From Spirochaetes bacterium RBG_16_67_19 (lineage in GTDB: Bacteria; Spirochaetota; Spirochaetia; SZUA-6; DRHE01), in NCBI GenBank assembly GCA_001829505.1, contig MIBK01000120.1, forward strand, positions 1 through 7,755: 7,755 bases of DNA. Reading direction: 5' to 3'. Shown piece after piece: positions 6,143 through 7,755 of the stretch; position 1 is the stretch's first letter; each line of letters opens with the position of its first letter. Below the pieces are notes generated by a model, which had not been told where the DNA came from, ran no database searches, and was given only the letters and a program-made list of their open reading frames with translations. The translations under genes and the position numbers were made by a program.

Positions 6143-7009
6143 TCAGGCGCCCCACGGTTCGATGTGCACCGTGGGTTCCAGTTTCAGCTCGGAGCGCAGC
6201 CGCTCCTCGATGCGGTGGCTGATCTCGTGGGACTGGCCCACGCTCATGGCCGGCGGCAGCCGCAGGTGCAGGGTCAGCTCCATGTTGGACCCGTAGCGGT
6301 GCAGGTGCAGGTGATGCACGTCGTCCACCAGCGGGTACTCCTGCTTGACCACGGCCAGCACGGCGCGCTTCAGACCTTCGTCCGGGGCCTCCCCCAGCAG
6401 AATCGAGGAGCTGCTGCGCACGATACCCACCGCGGCCCAGAGAATCAGCAGAGAGACCCCGACGCCCAGCGCTCCGTCGATCCACCACAGCCTGCGGCCC
6501 GCCAGCGCGCCGACCACGATCAGGGCCGAAGCGATGGCGTCGCTCCTGTGGTGCCAGCCGTCGGCCGTCACCGCCTGCGAGCCGGCCTTTTTCCCCGCCC
6601 AGAAGGCGAACAGGGCCAGGCCCTCCTTCAACACCACGGAGGCCGCGAAGACCAGGATGGCGAACAGGGAAAAGGAGACTGCCTTGTGCTCCAGCAGGCG
6701 CTGAACGGACTCCCAGCCGAAAAACACGCCGACCACGGCCAACAGCACGCCGATGATGATGGCCGCAATGTTCTCCGCCCGGGCGTGCCCGAAGGGGTGC
6801 CGGTCGTCGGGTGGTTTGGCCATGATCCAGAAGCCGACGATCACCACCACCGAAGTCAGGGTGTCCGAAAGGGTATGCCAGGCGTCGGCCACCATGGATA
6901 CCGAGCCGATCCGCCCGCCCGCCCAGTACTTCACCCCGAACAGCAGGGTGTTCAGGACAATGGAGAGCCAACCTTCGAGATAGCCTAGCTTTTGTTTGCC
7001 GGCGGGCAT
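6143..7009 (-). CDS. Cation diffusion facilitator, YiiP-like, probably Zn(II)/H+ antiporter
   Basis: Inner-membrane cation/proton antiporter of the CDF family, exporting divalent metal from the cytoplasm; normally a homodimer. The 288 residues contain six predicted membrane helices (roughly 13-30, 36-62, 79-98, 112-136, 150-170, 178-198) and a cytosolic ferredoxin-like domain from about 208. Compared with E. coli YiiP from memory, the metal sites fall at the same numbers: transport site H45, D49, H153, D157; second site D68, H71, H75 in DDRHPFGH; cytosolic site H232, H248, H261, H282 and E284. H45 replaces the YiiP Asp45, giving the HDHD set that favours zinc over cadmium in ZitB and mammalian ZnT proteins, so zinc is the best guess. 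The ATG at 7009 follows GGAGG with 6-nt spacing. Convergent with the GyrI-like gene (21-bp gap); 113 bp downstream of the dehydrogenase gene. Could also carry Fe, Co or Mn. Confidence 0.9.
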   Translation of the reverse strand: MPAGKQKLGYLEGWLSIVLNTLLFGVKYWAGGRIGSVSMVADAWHTLSDTLTSVVVIVGFWIMAKPPDDRHPFGHARAENIAAIIIGVLLAVVGVFFGWESVQRLLEHKAVSFSLFAILVFAASVVLKEGLALFAFWAGKKAGSQAVTADGWHHRSDAIASALIVVGALAGRRLWWIDGALGVGVSLLILWAAVGIVRSSSSILLGEAPDEGLKRAVLAVVKQEYPLVDDVHHLHLHRYGSNMELTLHLRLPPAMSVGQSHEISHRIEERLRSELKLEPTVHIEPWGA

Positions 7010-7023
7010 GGACAGCCTCCGCG

Positions 7024-7143
7024 ACTATAGGTTGTTTTGGAAGTCCCGCAGCACGGCGGCTGCTGCTGCATGAGCCCGGTAGGAACCTGATCTTCCTTGG
7101 TCAGAGTTTAATAATATTTAGCCTATCGCCCGGCCGCCGTCAA
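7024..7143 (-). promoter_or_regulatory. Two candidate promoters for the cation transporter
   Basis: The nearer has TATAGT (7029-7024) as -10 but a poor -35; it would give a leader of about 8-10 nt that may just include the GGAGG. The farther has TTGACG (7143-7138), 17 bp, and TAAATA (7120-7115) in an AT-rich patch, and would give a leader of about 100 nt. In that leader, GCAGCA and TGCTGC (7048-7066) can form a 6-bp hairpin. Neither can be preferred from sequence. No known riboswitch is recognisable. Confidence 0.25.
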
Positions 7144-7755
7144 GTCGCGGCTATCCATCTCCCGCAGCCAGGCCAGGGAGCGGGCGAAGGCCTCTTCCCG
7201 CGAAACCAGCGGGGCGTAGCCCAGCTCCCGCGCGGCCTTGTGGTGCACGAAGGTGTGATCCACGCAGGTCTGGACCACGGCGAAACGGTTGAAGTTGGAG
7301 CGGGGGGCCACCACCTCGCTGATGCAAGCCAGCAGGTAGGCCAGGCCATAGGGAATGCGGCGGTGCGGCACCGGCAGCCCGAGGGCTTGCAGGAAGGGGG
7401 CCATGAAGTCGAAAATATTGCCCGCCGGCTGATGGTCGCAGAGAAAGTAGCACTGGCCGGCGGCCGGGCCGCCGGGCCACAGGTGATCGGCGGCCAGCAG
7501 GTGGGCGTGGGCCGCGTTCTCGGAGTAGACGTGGCTGAAACGCGCCGAGCCGTCGCCCAGCCGCAGGGACATACCCCGGCGGGCCATGGCCACGAAGCTG
7601 GCCAGGTGGTAGCGGTCGCGCGGCCCGTACATGCCCACTGGGCGCAGCGCGCAGGTGGCCAGCTGCGGCCCGTTGGCCTCCAGCACCAGCCGCTCGGCCA
7701 GGATCTTGGTCCGGGAGTAGGGATCGCGCGGCAGCCGGCGCGGGTACGGCAGGGA
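7123..7755 (-). CDS. 3-beta-HSD / NAD-dependent epimerase family protein, partial (C-terminal 210 aa)
   Basis: Short-chain dehydrogenase of the extended type; the gene continues past the right edge, so the N-terminal Rossmann glycine motif is not visible. The first visible residues lead into DPYSRTKILAERLV, where Y13 and K17 (numbered from the edge) form the catalytic YxxxK pair. LRPVGMYGPRD (37-47), FSHVYSENAAHAHLLAADHL, GQCYFLCDHQP and RRIPYGLAYLLA follow, a pattern typical of 3-beta-hydroxysteroid dehydrogenase/isomerase and sterol-4-carboxylate 3-dehydrogenase-like proteins, which also include OleD of long-chain olefin synthesis. The C-terminal HHKAARELGYAPLVSREEAF fits the family end, and the TAG at 7125-7123 is in place. 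A GTG at 7686 is internal, not the start. The actual substrate (sterol, nucleotide sugar, or beta-keto lipid) cannot be told without neighbours to the right. Confidence 0.87.
   Translation of the reverse strand, partial: SLPYPRRLPRDPYSRTKILAERLVLEANGPQLATCALRPVGMYGPRDRYHLASFVAMARRGMSLRLGDGSARFSHVYSENAAHAHLLAADHLWPGGPAAGQCYFLCDHQPAGNIFDFMAPFLQALGLPVPHRRIPYGLAYLLACISEVVAPRSNFNRFAVVQTCVDHTFVHHKAARELGYAPLVSREEAFARSLAWLREMDSRDLTAAGR

Noticed and set aside
6116..6148. 7-bp inverted repeat between the convergent GyrI-like and transporter genes as a bidirectional terminator
   Set aside because: The arms GCCTGAG and CTCAGGC exist mainly because both genes end in GCC TGA (Ala-stop). The loop is 19 nt and there is no T-tract on either strand; a small GGAG-CCGA-CTCC hairpin inside is also without T-run.

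Overview
This is a GC-rich bacterial window. A hand count over parts of the coding region gives roughly 62-80% GC. It carries seven protein genes: six complete, and one cut by the right edge. The organism is probably a Gram-negative bacterium. The dihydroxyacid dehydratase, the regulator IlvY and the cation transporter resemble proteobacterial proteins, the last matching YiiP almost position for position. The ketol-acid reductoisomerase instead resembles the fungal Ilv5/Bacteroidetes type. No taxon can be assigned from this; a high-GC gammaproteobacterium or an Acidobacteriota-like lineage would both fit.

Left flank (1-466): no convincing gene, GC near 48% over 61-300, and two possible minus-strand terminators. 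Branched-chain amino acid block (467-4374): ilvC and ilvD read leftward as a tight two-gene operon with a 14-bp gap. They supply two consecutive steps of valine, isoleucine and leucine synthesis (acetohydroxyacid to dihydroxyacid to 2-oxoacid). ilvY reads rightward from a 108-bp divergent control region holding a perfect LysR-type box, TTGC-N7-GCAA, a weaker second site 31 bp away, and candidate promoters for both directions. This matches the classical ilvY/ilvC arrangement in enterobacteria, where inducer-bound IlvY activates ilvC and IlvY represses itself. Here, however, the controlled enzyme is of the fungal type.

Middle block (4371-6121): an aldo/keto reductase with a C-terminal cysteine motif is followed, with an ATGA stop/start overlap, by a GyrI-like (COG4832-type) protein. 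A near-consensus promoter (TTGACG-N18-TACAAT) ends only 6 bp before the reductase ATG, so this mRNA may be leaderless. The promoter begins on the last codons of ilvY. The two genes look like a coupled pair; a role in handling reactive small molecules is inference.

Right block (6143-7755, all leftward): a YiiP-like cation diffusion facilitator with an HDHD transport site, predicted to export zinc, then the C-terminal 210 residues of a 3-beta-hydroxysteroid-dehydrogenase/NAD-dependent epimerase family protein with its YxxxK motif. The gene pair at 6121/6143 is convergent. No CRISPR array, tRNA, rRNA or intact mobile element is visible.
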